Assembly (NCBI GenBank): GCA_963727635.1 | Contig: CAVSHP010000017.1 | Span: 434,001-498,000, forward strand | Length of the DNA stretch: 64,000 bases | Source of the DNA: SZUA-36 sp963727635 | Lineage (GTDB): Bacteria; Pseudomonadota; Gammaproteobacteria; Xanthomonadales; SZUA-36 | Reading direction: 5' to 3' | Part shown: positions 46,665-54,769 of the stretch, one piece after another | Layout: each line of letters starts with the position of its first letter | Position numbering within the stretch: position 1 is the stretch's first letter | The notes under the pieces: model-generated | Database searches by the model: none | The model's input: the letters and a program-made list of their open reading frames with translations, nothing else | What the model was told of the DNA's origin: nothing | Made by a program: the position numbers and the translations under genes

Positions 46665-48599
46665 ATGCGAATGATTCTCATTACCATTATGCTCGTCTGC
46701 AGCGTTGTGACGATTGCTGAAGCACAATCAACCACAAACCCGGGCTGGCAAACCACCCTGCAGTCGATCATTGGCGCTTTGGACTATGTGGCGATCGATT
46801 ATCCTGGAGCGGTGCAGGCGGGAGCGGTTGTGAACGCAGAGGAATATTCCGAGCAACTCGAGTTCCTGGCGACAGTCAACGAGCTCATGATGTCACTACC
46901 CTCCCGGCCGCAACGGCAATCCCTGCTTGCACAGGCACGGGAATTGGCGTCCCTGGCGGATCGACACGCGCCGGGTGACAAAGTGGCAGCCGCTTCACGC
47001 AAACTAATCTCCGATTTGATTGAAGTGTATGACGTTGTTACCGCCCCAATCACGGCTCCGGACCCCGCCAGCGTTGCACCCCTGTACGCCAATCAGTGTT
47101 CGGGATGTCACGGTGTTTCTGGGCACGGGGATGGCCTCGCGGCAGCGGCGCTGGATACCCCACCGACAAATTTTCACGACATCGGACGGGCGCAACAACG
47201 CAGTTTGTACGGTCTTTATTCAACTGTCACCCTGGGCGTTGCCGGAACCGGCATGCCCTCATTCTCAGCGCTGACCGAAGCACAGCGCTGGTCGCTCGCG
47301 TTTTATGTCGCCGGTCTGAGAGACGACCCTGCCGCCATTACACAAGGGGAAAAGTTCTGGCGCGCAGGCATGCTGCGAGAATCATTGCCAACACTCGCAA
47401 GTTTCACCTCCAGCACACCTGCTGTAATTGCTGCGAACCGGGAGAATGCCGCCGCGGTGCTCGCTTACCTTCGCCACCACCCGGAGGCGCTGGCCAGGTC
47501 TGCCGGCGATCCCATTCAACGTACCCTCGACGGGCTGCAAAACGTGGTATCGGCCTACGCCAATGGCCAACCGGATATAGCCCGGCAATTGGCGTTGTCA
47601 GCATACCTGGAGGGTTATGAACTGATCGAAAGCCAGCTTCGAACACTGGATGGCGAGCTCGCAGTGGGCATCGAACGGGATATGCAGGTACTGCGGAACA
47701 TGATTCGTGACGGCGTGCCCGTCGACGAACTGACGTCGAGCACCAAAGCGCTGGAAACACGCTTGCAGGAAGGCTCGGCACTTTTGGCGGCTGGCGGTTC
47801 ATCAACGGCGACACTGTTCATAAGTGCTTTTCTGATCCTGTTGCGCGAAGGTCTCGAAGCTATCCTGCTGCTCGCGGCCATGAGTTTGTATCTGCGCCGC
47901 ACAGAACACACGGCCGCAATGCGCTATCTGCATGTCGGTTGGATAGGTGCGTTGATCGTTGGCGCGTTGACTTGGATCGGTATTAAAACGTTCATCACCG
48001 TCAGCGGCGCCCAACGGGAGGTGGTCGAAGGGGCAGCAGCACTACTTGCAGCAATTGTCCTTTTGTACGTGGGCATCTGGCTGCATCGCCATAGCAATGC
48101 AATGCATTGGCAGGCGTTCCTGAACAAGCGACTCGGCAAGAGCTTGTCGACGGGCACACTCTGGGGCATTGCCGCCCTGGCGTTCGTGGCGGCTTATCGG
48201 GAAATTCTTGAAATGGTGTTGTTCTATGAAACGCTGTGGCTGCAATCCGGTACCTTAACGCCAATCGTTTTGGGCGCCTCGTTCGCAGCCGTCGCGCTGT
48301 TTGCCGCCGGCTGGGTCATGTTTCGAATCGGTGCCCGACTGCCATTGCGTCTCTTTTTTCAAGCCAACAGCTTGCTGATGTTTGCCCTGGCCCTCACATT
48401 CGCCGGCAAGGGTGTTTCCGCACTCCAGGAGGCAGGTTGGATTGACGTCACGTTCATCAGCGTACCGAGGATCGATTGGTTAGGGATATATCCCACCGCA
48501 CAAAGCGTTGGCGCCCAGTTAGCGATCTTATGCATGGGTGGATTCTGGCTGATTTTGATGTCGCGTCACAAAGCTACCTTATTGCAACACCCGACGTGA
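46665..48599 (+). CDS. Iron permease FTR1 with N-terminal cytochrome c domain
   Basis: 644 residues. Signal peptide MRMILITIMLVCSVVTIAEA; helical periplasmic region; heme c site CSGCHGVSGHGDG at about residue 145 with Met ligand candidate TGMPSF; a second helical linker; then FTR1 with the motifs FLILLREGLEAILLLAA and YREILEMVLFYETLW in seven membrane helices. This fused form is common in proteobacteria and probably couples ferrous iron oxidation to uptake. Intact. A Fur-box-like sequence overlaps the start codon. Confidence 0.88.
   Translation: MRMILITIMLVCSVVTIAEAQSTTNPGWQTTLQSIIGALDYVAIDYPGAVQAGAVVNAEEYSEQLEFLATVNELMMSLPSRPQRQSLLAQARELASLADRHAPGDKVAAASRKLISDLIEVYDVVTAPITAPDPASVAPLYANQCSGCHGVSGHGDGLAAAALDTPPTNFHDIGRAQQRSLYGLYSTVTLGVAGTGMPSFSALTEAQRWSLAFYVAGLRDDPAAITQGEKFWRAGMLRESLPTLASFTSSTPAVIAANRENAAAVLAYLRHHPEALARSAGDPIQRTLDGLQNVVSAYANGQPDIARQLALSAYLEGYELIESQLRTLDGELAVGIERDMQVLRNMIRDGVPVDELTSSTKALETRLQEGSALLAAGGSSTATLFISAFLILLREGLEAILLLAAMSLYLRRTEHTAAMRYLHVGWIGALIVGALTWIGIKTFITVSGAQREVVEGAAALLAAIVLLYVGIWLHRHSNAMHWQAFLNKRLGKSLSTGTLWGIAALAFVAAYREILEMVLFYETLWLQSGTLTPIVLGASFAAVALFAAGWVMFRIGARLPLRLFFQANSLLMFALALTFAGKGVSALQEAGWIDVTFISVPRIDWLGIYPTAQSVGAQLAILCMGGFWLILMSRHKATLLQHPT
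46667..46685. promoter_or_regulatory. Putative Fur box over the FTR1 start codon
   Basis: GCGAATGATTCTCATTACC matches 14 of 19 positions of the consensus GATAATGATAATCATTATC, including the AATGAT..TCATTA core. It lies within codons 1-7 of the permease gene, so Fur binding would block the start of the gene directly. Confidence 0.55.
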
Positions 48600-49291
48600 G
48601 CCGGTCACAGCCTATGCACGATTGCCGTCATGGACCCTGTATACACCGTATGGATCATTGCCGTTGATTGCTGTGAACACCTTTCTTGCAGGCAAGGAAA
48701 GCCAGAGGGTGGCGCGATTGAACTGATGCGCTCGACGGATGATGAGAAGGGTCAGCAGTTAAATAATGTCGAGTTATTCAGGGATGCATTCAAGGCGACC
48801 GCCCAACCCGAGTTTAACAACCTGCAGCAGGTGACGAGGGATCGGAAGAATGCTTTTTAGGCTTAGAAAGGAGTAGTCAAAGACTATTCCCTGGGACCGA
48901 TGAACCATGCGCTTTATGAAGTGGGTGGCGAATATCGCAGGAATATGTAATTAGGGCTTATGTAACTTTCATTTTGATGTCTCTGCCCAGTCTGGCAAGC
49001 ATATTTAGTGCCTAAGATCAGTTTAGGCTGGTAACTGGACGATCTATATGGCAAATGGCGCGGGTTTTTGTGGGAAAGGGATTGGAGTTCTGTAGCGAAA
49101 CGTCAGGATACCCATTTCTTTTTAAGTTTTAGGTCAAGGGTATTCTGGCTTTTCTATTTACCTGTTAGCATCTATATCAATGTGGAATCGTCGCAAGTCC
49201 TGTTCTTTGAAGCGGACCGGGAATGCGAGATTTCCTGAGCTGACAAGCAGGGCAAATAGCAGAAGCAAAAATCAATTGAGCTGCCAATATT
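48600..49291. other. Gene-poor interval after FTR1
   Basis: About 690 bp. A family B copy lies at 49101-49155. An open frame at 48630-48860 (76 aa) has no recognisable features and no clear RBS. I see nothing else. Confidence 0.45.
49101..49155. repeat. Family B palindromic element
   Basis: CGTCAGGATACCCATTTCTT, then TTTAAGTTTTAGG, then AAGGGTATTCTGGCTTTTC. The left arm and its complement have compensating changes (ATACCC with GGGTAT), so the hairpin is kept although the sequence has drifted. Confidence 0.8.
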
Positions 49292-49936
49292 ATGAAAAAC
49301 GCCATTGAACTTTTCGAATCCCATCTCGCCCCCGCAGAACTTGACTTGCTCGACACTCTGGATAGTCCGATTAAAATTCAGGCATTTCTGAATACGATCT
49401 CTTACAGCGTAGATGCTTTCTACCGCTGTCCGCTGCGGGTCCTGCGCGAACGGATTGGACACTGTTTTGACGGTGCACTCTTTGCCGCCGCCGCTCTGCG
49501 CCGCATCGGATATCCGCCACTGATCCTCGAGATCATCCCCAACGCGCACGATGACGACCACCTGTTGGCAGTCTTCAGATTTCGCGGACACTGGGGTGCG
49601 GTAGGACAGTCCAATTTTGCCAACCTGCGTTACCGCGATCCGGTCTACCGCAACCTGCGGGAACTGGTCATGTCGTACTTCCCGTTCTATTTCAACATCA
49701 AGGGTGAAATAACCATGCTCGGCTATCGCAAGCCGATCAACTTTTCGGTTTATGACAAGCTCGATTGGATGACCAGCGACGCGAACCTTGATTTCATCGG
49801 CGACGATATGGACCGTTACAAAACCTACCGCGTGGTTAGCGATGAGATGCTGCCCCTCATTGCTCCTGCGGACGCGCGCACCCTGGAATCTGCGTTGGTC
49901 GGTGTAAATATGGATGGGTTGTTCAAGGTGGATTAG
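49292..49936 (+). CDS. Transglutaminase-like protein
   Basis: 214 residues. A candidate catalytic Cys is in ERIGHCFDGALFAAAALRRI and a His in DDDHLLAVFRFRGHWGAVG, with FNIKGEITMLGYRKP later, giving the Cys-His order of transglutaminase-fold enzymes. No signal peptide. Function unknown; not closely recognised. Flanked on both sides by family B elements. Confidence 0.55.
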   Translation: MKNAIELFESHLAPAELDLLDTLDSPIKIQAFLNTISYSVDAFYRCPLRVLRERIGHCFDGALFAAAALRRIGYPPLILEIIPNAHDDDHLLAVFRFRGHWGAVGQSNFANLRYRDPVYRNLRELVMSYFPFYFNIKGEITMLGYRKPINFSVYDKLDWMTSDANLDFIGDDMDRYKTYRVVSDEMLPLIAPADARTLESALVGVNMDGLFKVD

Positions 49937-50046
49937 TCCTTTCCAGCCAGCAAAGACAGCCACGTATCACCAGCTTCCATACGAATCGTGGCGGCAAGTC
50001 AAGACACACATGGAATGATAGGAAGAAAGATGGAAGAGAAGAGAAA

Positions 50047-50160
50047 GAAGACACCCATCACTTTCAACAATTAAAGACATGGGTGTCCTAGTTTCAGGTG
50101 TCCTAACTTTTCATCCTAACTTTTTTATTCTAACTTTTTTAGGAGACGGCTAATGGGTGA
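50047..50160. repeat. Family B element with a 3' extension
   Basis: AAGACACCCATCACTTTC pairs with ATGGGTGTCCTAG. It is followed by three CTAACTTTT-type steps and the string TTTAGGAGACGGCTAATGGG, which also follows the family B copy at 54589. The extension is therefore part of the mobile or duplicated unit. Confidence 0.8.
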
Positions 50161-50173
50161 CCCCAAATATTTC

Positions 50174-52338
50174 TTAGTTGTATCCTGACCCTTTTTTTGC
50201 GAGAAATATTTCTGCTGATTTGAATGTTCGCTTGTTTGTTAGTTGATTTAAAAGACAAAACACAATTTCTTTTGAACCCTGGGGCTCAATTTTTATCTGG
50301 GTCTTTGAAATCCCCCTGTCATTTACAGGACTCCAGTCAGTGCCCAATGGAGCGAATTGAGAGAGCGGTAATAAATCACAATTCAAATTTTCACTCTTTG
50401 CGTACTTGTCCTTTAAACGCCCAGGCTCTGTGTACTTCAGCGGTTCGTAAACTTGTGCATATCCCAGAGCTGAATTCCGGTCTTTTTCCAAAGGCAGCCC
50501 GCGAGCACAAATGTTGAGGGTTAATTCTTCTCCCTTTGACACAAGCATCGGGGTTGTATCATCACAGCTCATTTGAGCATTTACATATATCTGTGGCTGC
50601 TCTTCCCTTACTTTGAAATGACGCATATTTATTTGGCCTGTCGAAGAATCCTCAGCGCAAACTGTTACATCCTCTACATAGCGGCTTGAGAGTGAAATCG
50701 TGGTTCTCCACTGCTCCTCCTCATAATTCCAGTCTGATCCCAAAGGCGCAAAATTGGTTTCTTCATTGCAAAAATGAATACCCGAGGAGCCCCAAAACAG
50801 GGTTTGCTCCCGAACGGGATATCAAGCCATGTAAACAGATATTTACATCCACGGAAGAACCATTTGAGATAAATTCGGTTCTGTCGTCAGAGCAATCTTT
50901 ATTGGATCCCACCAATATCTGTTTGGGTTCACTATAGACGATATCCATATCCTGGATATTCACTCCAAGTTCCCCCTCAATACCTAAACCTTCAATAACC
51001 CAGTGAACGCCTTTTACCGCCAGGGTTTTATTACGAGGCAATTTGTCTCTGAATAAATTATTGTCATCAGCACATTTGTAAAGCTCGCTCAAATCAATTT
51101 CATATTCACGCATCTCCTGGTATTCCTGGAGCTCTGTTATTTGTCGCAAACTTTCTGAACAGGAACTTAAGTCCAGCATCTTTCCCGCTTCGAGAAATGC
51201 CAGATCAGCACCGGGAAAATAGAAACTGTTTTTTGCCGGCCAGACCCAGTCTTCGTACAAAAGATGTTCCGTGATGGGCCATTCAACCCCTGGACGCGAG
51301 GTTGGATGAGTGAGGTCCAGAAAAACCATTCGATCCATCATCCTTTCCTGTCCCGTGGAATCCATTCCCTTCCACTCGGCAATGATCATGAGATGGTAAA
51401 TGATGGCCAGGGATTCCTTTTGATATTCCGTTACCCGCGAATGAAATTTCAAAACGCTGGGAATTTTTTTGCTTTTATCAGTATTGATGTAAGCAACAGG
51501 ATGCGGGTTCCCCCTCTTGCATTGCGCTCCAAAACCAAAAAATGGTGCTGAATATTCTCCGCAGCTCACCTGCTTATCCGTGGTATGAAACGCATTCAAA
51601 TTAAGGTCTAAATCAAAGTTATATCCATCTCCACCAACGTATGTAGAACCGCGGTTGGGACGAAAACTTAAATTTGGCGGACCTTCATTGCATTCATGAA
51701 AAGAATCTTTCACAGGATCATCCCACGATTCATCTCTTCCACCGAGATCTTCATTATTGATCGACATCACCCAGAAATTTTCACCGCCCTCGTAATCAAT
51801 TTTGGACATGCCGGGATAGTTCCACTCTCGAGCAGCGCCGTGACTCAGGCAGCCTTCTGCTAATTGGAACGTTTCATCAAGTGGATACAAAAAGCAGTCT
51901 GTAATACTCAGAGGATTCCTAAAAGTTCCCTCGTCATCTGCGGAATAATCACTGCGAAAGGGGGCCGGAGAAACGTCTTTAAGGGCAAATCCATAGTACA
52001 AATTGTTGACGGGATCATACTTTGTACCGCGACCCTTAGTTCCCTAAATAAAAAACATCTGAGTCATCGCCAAAGGTGCAGGTGTTTATATCGGTTCTGG
52101 GAGGTGCTTCACATTCAAGACATGGATCATCATAAGCTTGAATCTGTGAAGTTTGAAAGAAAACGGCAATTGCCAGCAGACCTGCCATTCCTGCAGCCTG
52201 TCCCCCTGATACCTGCCCTGCAGAAAGTTGATGCCGGTGCGCTATAAAAGCACCAGGGGCAGACGTGCTTAAACGGACCGGCAAACTGGCGAGATCCAGT
52301 ATTAAATCAGCCTCAAACATGTCGATTCTCCAGGTCAT
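50174..52338 (-). CDS. Large secreted protein with tandem Cys-containing repeats, two frameshifts
   Basis: About 715 codons in three consecutive frames. A hydrophobic segment near the N terminus (GMAGLLAIAVFFQTSQIQAY) looks like a signal sequence, followed by DPCLECEAPPRTDINTC. A frame change near 52030 leads to YDPVNNLYYGFALKD and the long middle part. The C-terminal third has two copies of a ~125-residue repeat: one with VDVNICLHGL and NFAPLGSDWN, the other with LTLNICARGL and QFAPLGTDWS, separated by a frame change near 50755. Paired Cys suggest disulfides. Family not recognised. Coupled to the 78-aa ORF upstream (4-bp gap). Confidence 0.55.
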
Positions 52339-52342
52339 AGAT

Positions 52343-52579
52343 TTAACGGGAATCAGGCGTTGGCGCCGCTACGCTGGTTTTTCCACAATCTGCAAATGTG
52401 CCGAGCTTCAGCGCAGCTTCACGGTGCACCTGCCAATCCGAATTCGAGCGTTGTTGAATGTGCTGTACAGTCGCTGCGAAATTGGCAGCTATCGCGAGTG
52501 GTGGCGCCAACACCATCGGTACTGCAAGCATCAGTGGCGCGATTTGCATCGGGAAATCGAGCAGGGACGGTTGATTCAT
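52343..52579 (-). CDS. Small membrane protein preceding the secreted repeat protein
   Basis: 78 residues with a strongly hydrophobic first half (PMQIAPLMLAVPMVLAPPLA) and a polar C terminus. Its stop is four bases before the next ATG, so the two probably form an operon. GGGG lies about 10 bases upstream. Not recognised; might be an export helper or a prepeptide. Confidence 0.4.
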   Translation of the reverse strand: MNQPSLLDFPMQIAPLMLAVPMVLAPPLAIAANFAATVQHIQQRSNSDWQVHREAALKLGTFADCGKTSVAAPTPDSR

Positions 52580-53023
52580 TTAATTTTCCCCATCTGCTCA
52601 ATTAGCCTGGTCAGCAACCCCTGAATATTTGGAATATTTCGAGTCTCATCTTCAATTACTCTTGCAGTTCAATGACTCCTAAAGGGTGACTTGAAGCGGT
52701 GGAAATCCATTCCGCAGACTACACAGTGGGCTCTTTTTGTTTAGGTAACCTGATGGAGTGCAAATGGTTTGCTGATTACTTCTGTGGAAAGCTTAAGGTT
52801 AAAGTGGCTGGTACAGTTCGTGGCGGTTTGCTACTGCGCTTGCATGGGTTTGTTGGATTAATTCTTCAGTATGACTCACTGGCGCTTAGCTGGAGACGGC
52901 AAATAGGCGAGCCCATGACTGAAGAGAAGAACGGAAAATAGAGAAAGGTAGATACCCAAAGAGAAGTGAAAAGAGAAGTGAAGACACAAAGAGAAGTGAA
53001 GACACCCATAACTTGCAGAGAAG
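52580..53023. other. Interval with degenerate AAGAGAAGTGAAGACA microrepeats
   Basis: About 445 bp. From 52966 the unit AGAGAAGTGAAGACA is repeated imperfectly four times, the last two merging into family B-like ACACCCATAACTT. The rest holds no gene I can support. Confidence 0.6.
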
Positions 53024-53367
53024 TGAAGACACCCATAACTTCCAGCGCCACGCACCTGCACAGGATTGAAGCTGTGCGAATTTCCGACATGCAGCCTAAA
53101 CTTGAATATACGAAGCTTGTTCTGGTCAAACCTTCGTGACCGCTTTTACGCTCGTGATATAAGGCCGGTATTGCAAAGTCGAGGCAAAGTTCAACGCTGG
53201 CGCCGAGACTCAATAATTCGCCAACGCAATCCGTCACGCTTGTAATTCCGCCGACTGGACTGATCTTTGTACTGGTACCTCCGGGAAGATTTCAATACAA
53301 AACAAGGAAATGACTATGACCGACAAGCCACGTGAAAAACTGGATGAACTGATTGATGATTTTGATA
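53024..53367. repeat. 344-bp duplication of the PPOX gene leader and first codons
   Basis: Nearly identical to 58661-59006: both begin GAA(GA)CACCCATAACTTCC and run through the promoter region and the first 17-18 codons of the PPOX gene (MTDKPREKLDELIDDFD). Here the copy ends at GATTTTGATA, where a family B arm begins. The ORF then reads KEIEDTHILD and stops at 53399. Few substitutions separate the copies, so the event is recent. Confidence 0.9.
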
Positions 53368-53392
53368 AAGAAATAGAAGACACCCACATCTT
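53368..53392. repeat. Family B half-element closing the duplication
   Basis: GAAATAGAAGACACCCACAT plus TCTT, identical to 5336-5360. No inverted partner follows within 100 bp. Confidence 0.8.
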
Positions 53393-53496
53393 GGACTAGT
53401 GAAAAAAGGAAATTACCTCATTTTTCTAACTTGGCTTTTTCGGGTTTTTCCACTTTATGAACGTATTGCTTTGCGAGCTAAACTGACCACAAGATA

Positions 53497-54369
53497 CTAT
53501 GCGTTGAGCAGGGCTCGCAGCTCATACGCAAACTGCTCTTTTGCGGGTTTTGCCTGTTCAAATACGGTTGCGGCGTTGTAAAACTCAAGGGCGCGAATGT
53601 CCTTGATTTGCGGGGCGATGAAGATGTCCGGCTTCCGATACCGCATCTTTTCATTGACGATGCTGTTTTGCATCACCTTGACCGAGTTGAACAGGATCTC
53701 GAAGTAACCGCTATCGCCGGACTCGGGTCTGCTGCGAATGCCACTCACGTCAACGGCGATGACGATGTCGCAGTCCTCGAATAACAGATCCCACGGCACC
53801 GGATTCACCGTGCCGCCATCGATAAGCACACGAGCGTCGATCTTTACCGGTTCGAAGATGCCGGGAATGGCCATGCTGGCCTGAACGGCCGGTAACAGCC
53901 TGCCGCTGTTCAACACGACCTGTTCTTTCTCCCAAAGGTCGCCGGCCACGATATCAAGTCGAATATCGAGACCTTCGAAGCTACTTGTTCCGATGGAGTG
54001 GTAAAAGTGTGAAAGGATTCGCTTGCTGTCCAGCAAGCCGCCATTGCCAACCTCAAGCTCCACAAAATCCAGCCAGTTTGTCGCCTGGTCGGATAGCAGC
54101 GCGCTCACCAGGTCATGATCATCTGCAACAAAAGCTTTGTTGACGAGTTCCCGAATATCCGTGGCTGACATGCCCGACGCGAACATCGCCCCGATGACCG
54201 CGCCAATACTGGAGCCGGCGATGCGATGTGGGCGCAGGTTCATATTTTCCAGCACTTCGAGCATCTCAATATGAGCCAGACCATTAGCGCCACCCGCGCC
54301 CAGCGCCAGACCAATGCGGCTGTTCCCTGCGCGCGGCGAGGTATCCCGATCAGCTTGTTCGGTTGTCAC
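53497..54369 (-). CDS. Patatin-like phospholipase (RssA type)
   Basis: 290 residues. Oxyanion loop LALGAGGANGLAHIEML, nucleophile elbow IAGSSIGAVIGAMFA (GxSxG) and catalytic Asp in VLIDGGTVNPVPWDLL. It probably hydrolyses acyl esters. GTG 54369 overlaps by four bases a short ORF with a twin-arginine signal. If one frameshift lies there, the native protein would be Tat-exported; otherwise it is cytoplasmic. Intact otherwise. Confidence 0.88.
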   Translation of the reverse strand: MTTEQADRDTSPRAGNSRIGLALGAGGANGLAHIEMLEVLENMNLRPHRIAGSSIGAVIGAMFASGMSATDIRELVNKAFVADDHDLVSALLSDQATNWLDFVELEVGNGGLLDSKRILSHFYHSIGTSSFEGLDIRLDIVAGDLWEKEQVVLNSGRLLPAVQASMAIPGIFEPVKIDARVLIDGGTVNPVPWDLLFEDCDIVIAVDVSGIRSRPESGDSGYFEILFNSVKVMQNSIVNEKMRYRKPDIFIAPQIKDIRALEFYNAATVFEQAKPAKEQFAYELRALLNA

Positions 54370-54467
54370 CTTCCCCGGCGATGCGTTAGGGCGGAAACAG
54401 GAATCGCCAGGATCGGAATAGCGGTCAGCAGATCTCGCCGGGACATGGTGTATTTGGGTGTTGTCAT
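54366..54467 (-). CDS. Twin-arginine signal-like leader ORF before patatin
   Basis: 33 codons: MTTPKYTMSRRDLLTAIPIL then AIPVSALTHRRGR and stop. SRRDLL with a following hydrophobic stretch is a typical Tat signal. It overlaps the patatin start as GTGA. Either a leader peptide, a stub, or the true N terminus of the patatin separated by a one-base error. Confidence 0.5.
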   Translation of the reverse strand: MTTPKYTMSRRDLLTAIPILAIPVSALTHRRGR

Positions 54468-54588
54468 CAGAATTCGCCTTGCTGGATAGGGTACACGACC
54501 TGATTATGCCAGATTAGGTGGCGCCACAGAGCGGGCCAGGCGCCATCATTTACCGGGCGGCAAAAGGTTAGGACAAAAGGCTAGAAAA

Positions 54589-54662
54589 AGGCTAGGACAC
54601 CCATCACTTTTTAAGTTTTAGGGCATGGGCATCCTGACTTATTTAGGAGACGGCTAATGGGT
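54589..54662. repeat. Family B element with a 3' extension
   Basis: GCTAGGACACCCATCACTTT, then TTAAGTTTTAGG, then CATGGGCATCCTGACTT, then TTTAGGAGACGGCTAATGGG. The arm and extension match the copy at 50047-50160. Confidence 0.82.
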
Positions 54663-54769
54663 GGCGTTGCTGGCAACAAAATGCTTTATAGAAAAGGGTG
54701 TTTGTTCTACATATACTCAAGGGTGTCTAATCTACTTTTACACCCCCGCCAGTGAAGTGATATTGCGCC

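Noticed and set aside
48630..48860. 76-codon ORF after FTR1
   Set aside because: No RBS, no recognisable motif and no conserved context.
52866..53237. Pair of similar minus-strand ORFs here and at 58559-58876
   Set aside because: They are similar only because they lie in the duplicated PPOX leader, on the opposite strand; no coding features.
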